DNA of 42,101 nt from Prevotella sp. 885. Its GTDB lineage: Bacteria; Bacteroidota; Bacteroidia; Bacteroidales; Bacteroidaceae. Below are positions 15,747 through 23,443 of this stretch, piece after piece (within the stretch, counting starts at the first letter, position 1; each line of letters opens with the position of its first letter). Location: assembly GCF_002265625.1 (NCBI RefSeq), contig NZ_NOVE01000027.1, positions 1-42,101 of the forward strand, written 5' to 3'. The translations under genes and the position numbers were made by a program. The notes beneath the pieces were generated by a model. It had not been told where the DNA came from, ran no database searches, and worked only from the letters and a program-made list of their open reading frames with translations.

Positions 15747-16373
15747 TTATTCTGCCGGAACCGGCTGTCCGATAAAGTCTTCCACCTCCTGTGAAAGGTT
15801 TTCGAGGGCAGCCTTCTTCTTTGCCTCGCGAGCTGCAGCCTCACGTGCCTTACGCGCTATGGTCTCGTCAAGAGACATATAAGCCGTAAACTCCTTCTTG
15901 CCGTTCTTCTCACGGACGGTTACGAAGTGTACCTTCACCATACCGGAGAGCTTCGAGTTGACACCCACCTCGTAGGCAGCGCCGAACTTGTCAATCTCGT
16001 CCTCCGACATCGTGCTCTCGTCAGACGACATCACACTCTTCATCTTACCGATCACCTGAGCCTTTGCCCGGCTGGCATAGTTGGTAATGCCGTTCATCAC
16101 GGCACTCTCACGACCAATCTTAGGATTGCTGCTTACAGCCACGCCTGTTATCTCCACGTGGTTATCCTCATCAGCCTCGATGTATGTGCGGTATTTCAGA
16201 AGAGCATACTCCATGGTGGTGGACGATGCAAGCATTGACCATCCGTCCTTTTTCCATTCCTTCACAGTCTTCTTCACATTCTTCTCCAGTTCTTTCGACT
16301 GCGCATTGGCAGTAGCTGTTGCTCCAAACAACACAGCAATGATGAGGAGCAAATCAAAAAATCTCTGTTTCAT
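15747..16373 (-). CDS. Exported LPP20-like protein
   Basis: The protein (208 aa from ATG 16373; an upstream ATG at 16379 adds two residues) has a signal peptide ending ATANAQ. The mature part has a GRESAVMNGITNYASRAKAQVIGKM segment (split by helical residues), reminiscent of LPP20-type lipoproteins. They share an 'A...A..A...L' helix followed by a strand with conserved 'YMS'. There is no lipobox, so it is probably soluble periplasmic. The C-terminus is a basic Ala/Lys/Arg-rich helix (about 168-195). It lies 17 bp after the barrel gene. Family assignment is tentative. Confidence 0.6.
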   Translation of the reverse strand: MKQRFFDLLLIIAVLFGATATANAQSKELEKNVKKTVKEWKKDGWSMLASSTTMEYALLKYRTYIEADEDNHVEITGVAVSSNPKIGRESAVMNGITNYASRAKAQVIGKMKSVMSSDESTMSEDEIDKFGAAYEVGVNSKLSGMVKVHFVTVREKNGKKEFTAYMSLDETIARKAREAAAREAKKKAALENLSQEVEDFIGQPVPAE

Positions 16374-16390
16374 GATCATCGTTTTTTTAG

Positions 16391-17110
16391 TTAAAATGTA
16401 TAGCCGACACCAAGCTGTACGAACGAGTTGTAACCTCCGTCAAAGTCATAAGCCAAGGTGTAGCCAAGATTTACGGACATGTGTCTTACGGGAAGGAAGA
16501 TGAAGCCTAAATCAAAGGCAGCACCACTTGATCCGTTTGTCCAGTCTTCGTCGTAATAAGTCCAACCTTCAGAAACATTAACGGGAGAATAACCTGCACC
16601 AGCATAAACGTGCATAAAATCAAACACGCTTTTCGTAACACCAGCGGTTACGGTCGGAACACCTAACATATCATTAAAGTTATCATCCACGCAGAACAAC
16701 AACTTCAAGTAACCACCCCACTTACCAAGGTTGGCGCCCATAGCACCGAAGGTGAAGCCACCGTCAAGATTTCCGCCCATACCGTATCCGCCAATGGCAT
16801 TCACCATCCACACACGCTCCTTTTTCGGTGTCATACGGAAAATCATGTCTCCTGCCTGCACCTTCATCTTCTTATTATACATGCCGGCATACTTCGCCGT
16901 AGCTGTATTGAGCCAACGCGGCACTTCCATACTGAACGTTCCGTCGGCATCCACAACTGTGCTCTCTGCACCGTTGGTGGCCTCAACCGTAGCTCCCGGC
17001 AGAGGATTGCCGTCCTTATCAACAACAGCGCCCTTGATGGTGCGTGTAGACTGTGCCATCGCTGCCATTCCGGACAAGCAAAGGGCAAACATTAATAATA
17101 TCTTCTTCAT
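16391..17110 (-). CDS. CarboxypepD-regulatory/outer-membrane barrel protein, paralog 2
   Basis: The 239-aa protein has a signal peptide (LLMFALCLSGMAAMAQ). It continues with a carboxypeptidase-regulatory-like beta-sandwich at 20-95 (TIKGAVVDKDGNPLPGATVE) and a small predicted outer-membrane barrel. The barrel has alternating aromatic/glycine strands ending in VQLGVGYTF, a classic terminal Phe. The frame is open to 17167, but ATG 17110 gives the signal peptide and lies 11 bp after its paralog. The first ~90 residues nearly match the paralog, while the barrels differ. It is probably an outer-membrane component of the caspase operon; its binding partner is unknown. Confidence 0.78.
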   Translation of the reverse strand: MKKILLMFALCLSGMAAMAQSTRTIKGAVVDKDGNPLPGATVEATNGAESTVVDADGTFSMEVPRWLNTATAKYAGMYNKKMKVQAGDMIFRMTPKKERVWMVNAIGGYGMGGNLDGGFTFGAMGANLGKWGGYLKLLFCVDDNFNDMLGVPTVTAGVTKSVFDFMHVYAGAGYSPVNVSEGWTYYDEDWTNGSSGAAFDLGFIFLPVRHMSVNLGYTLAYDFDGGYNSFVQLGVGYTF

Positions 17111-17121
17111 AGTCTTGAATA

Positions 17122-17838
17122 TTAGAATATATAACCGACACCAAGCTGTCCAATATAGTTGGTACAATCCTCTAAGTCAGTGTTACAAGTAAAGCCGACA
17201 TTGACAGACAAATGCTTGTAAGGTCGGAAGATAACACCAACATCAAAAGCTGCGCCATCACAAGAATATGGACCATACGATGGACCATACTCATATTCAT
17301 CATAATTCACCGACGTATAACCAGCACCAGCATAAGCATACATAAAATCGGTCAACCGCTTTGTTACACCGGCAGTAACAGTCGGTACCGCAGGACGTTC
17401 AGCAAAGTCTTCGTTCACACAGAACAGCAACTTCAGATAGCCGCCCCAATCATTAAGATAAGCACCCATCGCTCCAAAAACAATGGTTCCGTCAAGGTCT
17501 CCACCACCTATATATCCACCGACACCGTTTATCATCCACGTGCGGTCCTGCTTAGGCTTCATACGGAAAATCATGTCGCCGTCCTGCACCTTCATCTTCT
17601 TATTCTTCATACCGGCATACTTCGCCGTAGCCGTATTGAGCCAACGGGGCACTTCAAGGGTGAACGTTCCGTCGGCATCCACAACTGCGCTCTCTGCACC
17701 ATTGGTGGCCTCAACCGTAGCTCCCGGCAAAGGATTGCCGTCCTTATCAACAACAGCGCCCTTGATGGTACGCGTAGACTGTGCCATCGCTGCCATTCCA
17801 GACAAGCAAAGGGCAAACATTAATATAGACTTCTTCAT
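17122..17838 (-). CDS. CarboxypepD-regulatory/outer-membrane barrel protein, paralog 1
   Basis: The 238-aa protein has the same layout as its downstream neighbour: signal peptide (ILMFALCLSGMAAMAQ), regulatory-like sandwich (20-95), and a beta-rich C-terminus ending QLGVGYIF. Strands such as WGGYLKLLFCV and PTVTAVTK-type segments are shared; surface loops are not. Two tandem copies imply either two related outer-membrane partners or a recent duplication. It begins 33 bp after the beta-propeller gene stop. Function unknown; outer-membrane location is inferred from the terminal aromatic residue and strand pattern. Confidence 0.78.
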   Translation of the reverse strand: MKKSILMFALCLSGMAAMAQSTRTIKGAVVDKDGNPLPGATVEATNGAESAVVDADGTFTLEVPRWLNTATAKYAGMKNKKMKVQDGDMIFRMKPKQDRTWMINGVGGYIGGGDLDGTIVFGAMGAYLNDWGGYLKLLFCVNEDFAERPAVPTVTAGVTKRLTDFMYAYAGAGYTSVNYDEYEYGPSYGPYSCDGAAFDVGVIFRPYKHLSVNVGFTCNTDLEDCTNYIGQLGVGYIF

Positions 17839-17871
17839 ATTGTTATTTTTTTAAATTGTATTTGATTATCA

Positions 17872-19941
17872 TTATTTCATTGCATCCACGAATGTGAAGC
17901 AAACCTTTATTCGGCGATACTTGCTGCCCTTGCCATCAGAGAGGACTATGTTGTAACGCGGCTCCACCTGCATGGCAGACATGCTCTTCAGATGTTCCTT
18001 CAGGTAAGCGCCCACAGCCTGAGCACGCATAAAGGCGAGCTGCTCGTTGGTGCGGATGCCACCCGTTCGCGTAACGGTGATGTTGCTGAGATTGCCGTCC
18101 AGCCAGTAAGGCTCGTTGTTGAAGTCGCCGTAACATCCGTCGTATCCGATGGTGCCCACCACGGGGATGGCGTCGGCAGCTCCAGTGATGCTCACCACCA
18201 CCTTCTTGCCCGGCACGATATACTGTGCGAAGTCTTGAGCGAATGCCTTGGTGACGATGTCGAGAGTAGACTTGGCAGCATTCGATTCCTCTATGCGATA
18301 CTTGCCCGGCGCGAAGTCTTCCTTGGCAGAATACTGCGCGTCCACAGAATAATCGAATTCCACGCGGTAGTTGTTGATGCGCTCTCCGTTGGCGTTTACG
18401 TCAGACACCACGGTGGCGTTCACGTTGATGTTGGTATGGTCAGAGATGAGCCTGTCGCTCTTCGCCTGCTCCACCACGTCCTGCTTGATACGCTGCAGGG
18501 CGATGTCTTCACGGTTGGCAAGCTGGATGAGCTCCAGCGACACGAAGCTGTCGTCGGTGGCGAGGAAGTCGAGCGACTGTCGCTCCAGATTGTCGAAGAC
18601 ATACTCCTTGCCAGACGCCTTATTGCGCACCTTGGCATATATCACCTCAAAAGAGTCGTTGGCTGTCAGTCCGTACTTCACGTCATAAAACTCTACGTTG
18701 GTCATATCGGCGAAGTCGGGAATCTCGTTCTGCGGCACCTTCAGATAGATGGCGGGCATTTCGCCCATGTTAAGCTCAAGCGTACCGTTTGACGTGTTGT
18801 ATCGTCCGAGCGTCACCGTGGTGTGCGAGATGATGTCGCCTGCAAGACTCGTGGATATCTCATTGGCGAAAACGCGCTTCTGCCGTTTCTTCGTCTCCTC
18901 GTTCACACGCTTGCCATACTCCTCGTCGGTCTCGTTCTCGCCGCGCTTACACCATTCCATCATACGGCGGTTAAGCTCGTCGCGCATTTCACGTCCGTAG
19001 TTGGGCTTGAAGCCTGTTATCACCTTATAGCATACCGCCTTTTCCGCATTGTACGAGAGATAGAGCTGATGCTTGGCGTCGTTTACGAACTTGACGTCGG
19101 TGACACCGCCTCGCGGCTCCGTTATCTCTGCCTGGTCTACAGGATCGAAGACGTTATGGAATGTGATGCGACCGCTGCCATGCGCCACTCCCACGTACTT
19201 GCCGTCGGGATGGAACGTGAAGGAGGTGGCACCGGCAAGATTGTCCACACTGTGCTCCTGACGGAAGTCGATGGTGTTATACACGCCGAGCTTTCCCGAA
19301 GCCAGAATGCCGAGGTTGGAGGCATCGTCTGAGAAAGCCACGGCGTCCACCTTTCCTCCTGCCTGCAGACGGGTGCGCACCGTGCGGTTCTCAAGATTGA
19401 ATATCACCACCTCACCCTCCGTCACGGCTGCCACATAATATCCGTTGCTGCTTGCCACGAGCTGTGAGGGCACGAAGCCAAGGCTTACGTCGGCGGCGGA
19501 AGATGCATAGTCGCGCGTGGAGAAGAAGTGGAGCGTGCCGCCGCCGTCGGCTACGAGCAGCGTCTTACTGTCCGCAGAATAGCAGATGGCACGTGCGTCG
19601 AGCGAGCGGTCGAAGGAATGGATCACATGCTTAACGCTCGTGATGTCGTAGACGTTCAGGTACGAATGCTTCTTGTCGGCAGAGAGCACGGCGTATGAAG
19701 CTCCGGCAGGATTGACCTTGAGGCTCACCACCTGACCGGAAGCCGAACTCATCTCGAAGTTCTTCAGATTGTACGTGTTCTTGCCGTTAAAGTAATATGT
19801 GGAGAAGAGATAGTTGTCCATACCCTGCGGCGTGTTGCTCTGACGGTACGTGAGATTCTTGGCTATCTCTACACGGCTCTGCGCAGACGCCTCGATGCTT
19901 ACGAGGGCTGCAGCGATGAGAAGTGGTCTGAATGTTATCAT
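17872..19941 (-). CDS. Exported beta-propeller protein with OmpA-like C-terminus
   Basis: The 689-aa protein starts with a signal peptide (MITFRPLLIAAALVSIEASA). Residues about 40-300 form WD40-like blades, with repeated patterns such as AVAFSDDASNLGILASGKLGV and SFTFHPDGKYVGVAHGSG. A charged segment (RRMMEWCKRGENETDEEYGK) and a long mixed region follow. The C-terminus (about 580-685) looks like an OmpA-type peptidoglycan-binding domain, with LAFMRAQAVGAYLKEHL and YRRIKVCFTF near the end. It could anchor the system to the cell wall. ATG 19941 is preferred to 19977 because the latter overlaps the upstream stop and precedes the signal peptide. Confidence 0.72.
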   Translation of the reverse strand: MITFRPLLIAAALVSIEASAQSRVEIAKNLTYRQSNTPQGMDNYLFSTYYFNGKNTYNLKNFEMSSASGQVVSLKVNPAGASYAVLSADKKHSYLNVYDITSVKHVIHSFDRSLDARAICYSADSKTLLVADGGGTLHFFSTRDYASSAADVSLGFVPSQLVASSNGYYVAAVTEGEVVIFNLENRTVRTRLQAGGKVDAVAFSDDASNLGILASGKLGVYNTIDFRQEHSVDNLAGATSFTFHPDGKYVGVAHGSGRITFHNVFDPVDQAEITEPRGGVTDVKFVNDAKHQLYLSYNAEKAVCYKVITGFKPNYGREMRDELNRRMMEWCKRGENETDEEYGKRVNEETKKRQKRVFANEISTSLAGDIISHTTVTLGRYNTSNGTLELNMGEMPAIYLKVPQNEIPDFADMTNVEFYDVKYGLTANDSFEVIYAKVRNKASGKEYVFDNLERQSLDFLATDDSFVSLELIQLANREDIALQRIKQDVVEQAKSDRLISDHTNINVNATVVSDVNANGERINNYRVEFDYSVDAQYSAKEDFAPGKYRIEESNAAKSTLDIVTKAFAQDFAQYIVPGKKVVVSITGAADAIPVVGTIGYDGCYGDFNNEPYWLDGNLSNITVTRTGGIRTNEQLAFMRAQAVGAYLKEHLKSMSAMQVEPRYNIVLSDGKGSKYRRIKVCFTFVDAMK

Positions 19942-19973
19942 ATCGCAATATATAATATAAGTATAGGTTAGTT

Positions 19974-20888
19974 TCACAAACTGCTGCCATCCGGCTTTAT
20001 GATGTCCACGAGAAGCTTCTCCACGAACATGTCCGCATCATGACGCCGACACTTCGACAGCCAGCGCTGGAAGGTCTTATAGTCGGTGGACGGCGGCAGC
20101 TGGCGCGAGTCTGTATCGGCTGTGCGGCGGTCCACGGCACGCGTGAAGGGATGCGGCGAGAAGATGACGTAAAACTGATTGTAGTCATGCTCGGAAGCGC
20201 ATCCCAACATCAGCTCTATGACGTTGTCTCTGACATACGGCTCGGCATCGGGCAGCGAGAAGAAGGTGTAGGCGGAGTCTGCCTTGACGGGGTAAGCGCC
20301 ATCCGACTGGTCGGGGTAAGGGAGCAGGCGCTGTGTGGTCATCTCGTTGTTATGGTCGACGAGGTAGAGGGCGAGATATCCGTCCACGGGCGAGACGAAT
20401 CGGAAGAAGAGCTGGTCGCCTTCATAGAACGAGTGGTTGCGCAGGGAGTTCTTCTTTGGGTCGGTGCCGTTATACATGAACGTGTAGCTTACGTCGGGAG
20501 GGGTGGACACTATCTCGCGTATCTTGCCCTTCAGCCTCACTCCGTAGACGATGCTTCCGCCGGAGCGCCGCGTCGGACTCCAGATGGTGTCGCCCACCGT
20601 CTCTATCCAGATGCCGCGCACGTCGGTCTCGCCGTAGGAGAAGAAGTCATCGTAAGAGACGGTCTGGTTCTCGCGCATATAGTTCTGGCTCTGCTGCGTC
20701 ACGATGGTGCCGAACTCGCGGGCTATAGCCTCCGACTGTGCACGGCGTACGGTCTCATACTCAGCCTCTATGGGCGACATGGTGAGCGGAGCCTCAAACG
20801 TGGCAGAGGCTTCCACCGTTACGGTCTTCTGGGCATGTAGCAGAGAACATACGGCAAGGAGAAGAATCGTAAATATCTGTTTTCGCAT
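19974..20888 (-). CDS. Exported DUF4384 protein
   Basis: The 304-aa protein has a signal peptide (MRKQIFTILLLAVCSLLHAQ). The N-terminal half (about 35-120) is an LPP20/FlgT-like module (EAEYETVRRAQSEAIAREFG, then Y and F motifs). The C-terminal half (about 140-250) matches DUF4384: an FYEGDQLFFRFVSPVDGYLA segment, YLVDHN, then LLPYP. DUF4384 domains are known to accompany bacterial caspase-like proteins, and here the gene lies 37 bp after a caspase gene. The domain is thought to bind ligands or partners; that is unproven. It is probably periplasmic. Confidence 0.82.
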   Translation of the reverse strand: MRKQIFTILLLAVCSLLHAQKTVTVEASATFEAPLTMSPIEAEYETVRRAQSEAIAREFGTIVTQQSQNYMRENQTVSYDDFFSYGETDVRGIWIETVGDTIWSPTRRSGGSIVYGVRLKGKIREIVSTPPDVSYTFMYNGTDPKKNSLRNHSFYEGDQLFFRFVSPVDGYLALYLVDHNNEMTTQRLLPYPDQSDGAYPVKADSAYTFFSLPDAEPYVRDNVIELMLGCASEHDYNQFYVIFSPHPFTRAVDRRTADTDSRQLPPSTDYKTFQRWLSKCRRHDADMFVEKLLVDIIKPDGSSL

Positions 20889-20925
20889 AATCAGTCCTGT
20901 CTTTTATTTGTACGGTTTATGTCCG

Positions 20926-22887
20926 CTACTTGAGCAGCGTCATGGTCTTCCATTTGTCGCCAAGCGCCGACGGCGTGTTGAGCTTCGGTGTCTGCATCTT
21001 GTTGTTCTTGTCGAGCGCCATGTTCGACACCTGCTTCGTCACCTTCGCGGCAAGGTCAGCAAGAGTGATGTCGCCCTTCGTGGCTTTGAGGTTCTTGAGT
21101 AGGAAGTAAGTGAAGTAGCCATGATGCTGGTCGGCATACTGCATGGCGGTCTGTTCTCCCGATGCTGCGCTGAAGACGATGGTCTTGGCCTTAGTCTCAG
21201 CCTCCTTGGGCTTCACATACACGTAACGCTCCTTGAAGAGCATGTCGCCCTTTCCGGTTCCGCCGCTGAAGCAGGCGTCGAGGAAGACGGTGGCGCGTCG
21301 GATGTTCATGCCGTCGAGCTGTGCATAGAGCTTGCTCAGCTGATAGCAGAACTCGAAGTCTGTGCCTGAAGCGTCGCAAGGCAGGAGATAAGCCTCATTG
21401 GTGGCTACGTCCGGGATGCCATGTCCGGCATAATAGATGATGAAGTCCAGTTCGCCGGGATTCATCTTGGCTTTCTTCTCCAGATAATTGATCTGCTCCT
21501 TCATCTGTGAGAATGTGGCGTTCTTGCGGATGCGTATGTTGTCCTTGGGCAGACCGAGCACCTTGTTGCAGTAGTTGGCAAACGAGGTGGCGTCGTTGGC
21601 GGCATAGTCAACGTCCGAGAAGCTGTCATAATTCTCATTGCCGAAGACAATGGCGTAAGTGTTGGGGCGCGAGATGTTGTTGACCGGGACATCGATGTCG
21701 ATGTCCGACACGAATGCCGGTTCAGCTTCAGCCACCTCCACATGGCTCACTTCGGTGGTGGGCTTGAAGAAAGTCTCGAGCACGGGCACCGCTCCCTTCT
21801 GCACGGTGGCTGTCTTCATGGCAGCCAGCGTGGTGTTGGCTTGCTGCAACTTGCCGCCGTCACCGAGCATGCTGTAGCAGAAAGCACGCGCACGGGCTAT
21901 GTTGGTGGCGTAGGGATTGGCTTCGAGAAGGTCTTCGAGTATTGGGGCGGCAGCCGTGAAATAGCGCCGTGCCTCAAGCTCTGCCCTCTCGCCGTCCTTC
22001 TTGTTCTTCATGGCACGGGCGTCACGCACGATGGTCACGCCGGCGTTATAGTTGTTGAAGGCAAGGCCGCAAGCTACGTTGATGTCATTGGGATGGGTGC
22101 TGTAAAGCTTCTCGTATGTGCCGACGGCGTTCTTATAGTTGCGCTGACGCTGATAGAGTCGTGCCTGATTGAGGAGCAGCGACTCGTCGTTGGGGCGTAT
22201 GCGGAAGGCAATGTCGAGGAAGTGCTGTAGCTTGGCGTCATCGCCGGCATATCCTGCCGCCTGCAGTCCGGCTGCTACAAGCGTCCAGTCTGTAGGATAG
22301 AGCTTCAGCGCCTGCGAGGCAATGAAGATGGCATCGTTATAGTTTTTGAGAGAATAATACGAGAAGGTTAGATTCTCGAACGCCTCCTTGCGGTGCTGCG
22401 TGTCTGACGTAGAGAGATAGGCGCGATAATATGCGAGGGCATCCGCGTATGCCTTCTGATTGAAAAGCTTGGTGGCCACGAAGATGGTGATAAGCGGATA
22501 GTTCTCACGCGCCGTGATGTTGTCGTGTGCGAAAGCGTAAATGAGCGAAAGATCGACGTACGCCTTGGCAAACTTTACGGTCATCGGCTGATTGTTTCGT
22601 CCGGCATAGAAGTAGACAGCATCTTCGAGGCGCGGAAACATCTCAAGCAGACGCGCCTTGCAGCTGTGGAACTGCGAGGAGGTGGAATCAATGCTGTTAA
22701 TCAGTCGTTCGCTTTCATTGTAGGCGGCAAGGAGTGCGTCATACGTGGCTACGCTCTCACCCTGAGTCTGTCGCAACTCCTGATACTCCGTATACTTGTC
22801 CGGCATGCTCATGGCTGATGCAGGCACATTACCGCAGACGGCAAGAGAGATGAAAGCAGACAAAAGAATGACATTATATTTTTTCAT
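20926..22887 (-). CDS. Exported TPR-caspase (peptidase C14) protein
   Basis: First gene of the operon. The 653-aa protein has a signal peptide (about 1-25). A helical TPR-like region (about 85-370) follows, with periodic 'A..Y..AL...P' motifs such as KNYNDAIFIASQALKLYPTD. The C-terminal caspase fold (about 408-645) has the catalytic dyad H489 (IIYYAGHG) and C539 (FLDACFSGG), after the strand YAIVFGNENY. Both catalytic residues are intact. It resembles bacterial metacaspase/orthocaspase proteins rather than secreted gingipains. A periplasmic caspase is unusual and its substrate is unknown. It could also be a peptidase that acts on cell-envelope proteins. Confidence 0.9.
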   Translation of the reverse strand: MKKYNVILLSAFISLAVCGNVPASAMSMPDKYTEYQELRQTQGESVATYDALLAAYNESERLINSIDSTSSQFHSCKARLLEMFPRLEDAVYFYAGRNNQPMTVKFAKAYVDLSLIYAFAHDNITARENYPLITIFVATKLFNQKAYADALAYYRAYLSTSDTQHRKEAFENLTFSYYSLKNYNDAIFIASQALKLYPTDWTLVAAGLQAAGYAGDDAKLQHFLDIAFRIRPNDESLLLNQARLYQRQRNYKNAVGTYEKLYSTHPNDINVACGLAFNNYNAGVTIVRDARAMKNKKDGERAELEARRYFTAAAPILEDLLEANPYATNIARARAFCYSMLGDGGKLQQANTTLAAMKTATVQKGAVPVLETFFKPTTEVSHVEVAEAEPAFVSDIDIDVPVNNISRPNTYAIVFGNENYDSFSDVDYAANDATSFANYCNKVLGLPKDNIRIRKNATFSQMKEQINYLEKKAKMNPGELDFIIYYAGHGIPDVATNEAYLLPCDASGTDFEFCYQLSKLYAQLDGMNIRRATVFLDACFSGGTGKGDMLFKERYVYVKPKEAETKAKTIVFSAASGEQTAMQYADQHHGYFTYFLLKNLKATKGDITLADLAAKVTKQVSNMALDKNNKMQTPKLNTPSALGDKWKTMTLLK

Positions 22888-22955
22888 ACGTTATTACATT
22901 ACAAATATTACACTTGATTAAGTCTTTGAGCTTTTATTCACCCATTAATGTTTTG

Positions 22956-22986
22956 CAAATATATGGAAAATAAACGACATAACAAG
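22956..22986 (-). promoter_or_regulatory. Caspase operon promoter
   Basis: TATATTTG at 22963-22956 on the minus strand is the -7 box, with CTTG at 22986-22983 some 19 bp upstream. The leader to ATG 22887 is about 60 nt. It is the only good promoter I see for the seven genes down to 14258. Between here and 23130 the sequence is AT-rich with no gene. Confidence 0.65.
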
Positions 22987-23131
22987 GGGTTTTTCTAACA
23001 AAAAACGCAGCATATAAGATAGACGAATATTTGTATTTTTTTATTCAATCCACATATTTTACCGTTTAAGCCACGATATTGACAAGATAAACCGATATTA
23101 TGCAGTTTAATCCAAACGGCATTTCAGCAAA

Positions 23132-23191
23132 ATGCAAATATCGCACAAGCGGTAAAATGTTGTTACAAAATAAAAATTGATTTTAGAGAAT
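23132..23191 (-). repeat. 60-bp dispersed block, copy B
   Basis: The minus strand of this stretch matches 6421-6480. It lies about 170 bp upstream of the caspase operon promoter, reading toward it. Confidence 0.7.
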
Positions 23192-23247
23192 CAGAGAGCC
23201 GTTTTCGTAGTCTTTTTATGGCATCTACCGACCTCAACCAAACCATA

Positions 23248-23298
23248 AAGCCTCTTCACCACCCTTATACTGGCTATCTGGAAAGGCAGAAGAGGCTT
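23248..23298. terminator. Hairpin AAGCCTCTT/AAGAGGCTT
   Basis: AAGCCTCTT (23248-23256) pairs with AAGAGGCTT (23290-23298) across a 33-nt loop. It resembles the trpS terminator stem but lacks a good T run, so its role as a terminator is doubtful. Confidence 0.35.
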
Positions 23299-23333
23299 CT
23301 ATTATTCTTCAACAATCTTTCCGAAATTCTTCC

Positions 23334-23443
23334 AATCAACAAGAAGGATTACGCCGCAGCCTTTGCCGGGGATGGCAGGAAGATATATAAGGTCGGAATA
23401 AACTTCTCGGCAGACAGAAGGAACATAGAGTCGTGGGCTACAT
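23334..23443 (+). pseudogene. 3' remnant of an AAA-ATPase-like gene
   Basis: This 110-bp stretch matches 14154-14263 with six substitutions. It encodes NKKDYAAAFAGDGRKIYKVG onward, the C-terminus of the ATPase-like/nuclease family. Five of the six differences are synonymous, so the copy evolved as coding sequence before truncation. The rest of the gene is missing, and the frame now runs past the original end. It abuts the 3' end of a convergent ATPase gene, as the intact copy abuts the transglutaminase-like gene. Confidence 0.88.

Noticed and set aside
20926..22887. Caspase of a gasdermin-type antiphage system
   Set aside because: No gasdermin-like or nucleic-acid-sensing partner is present and the caspase has an export signal.
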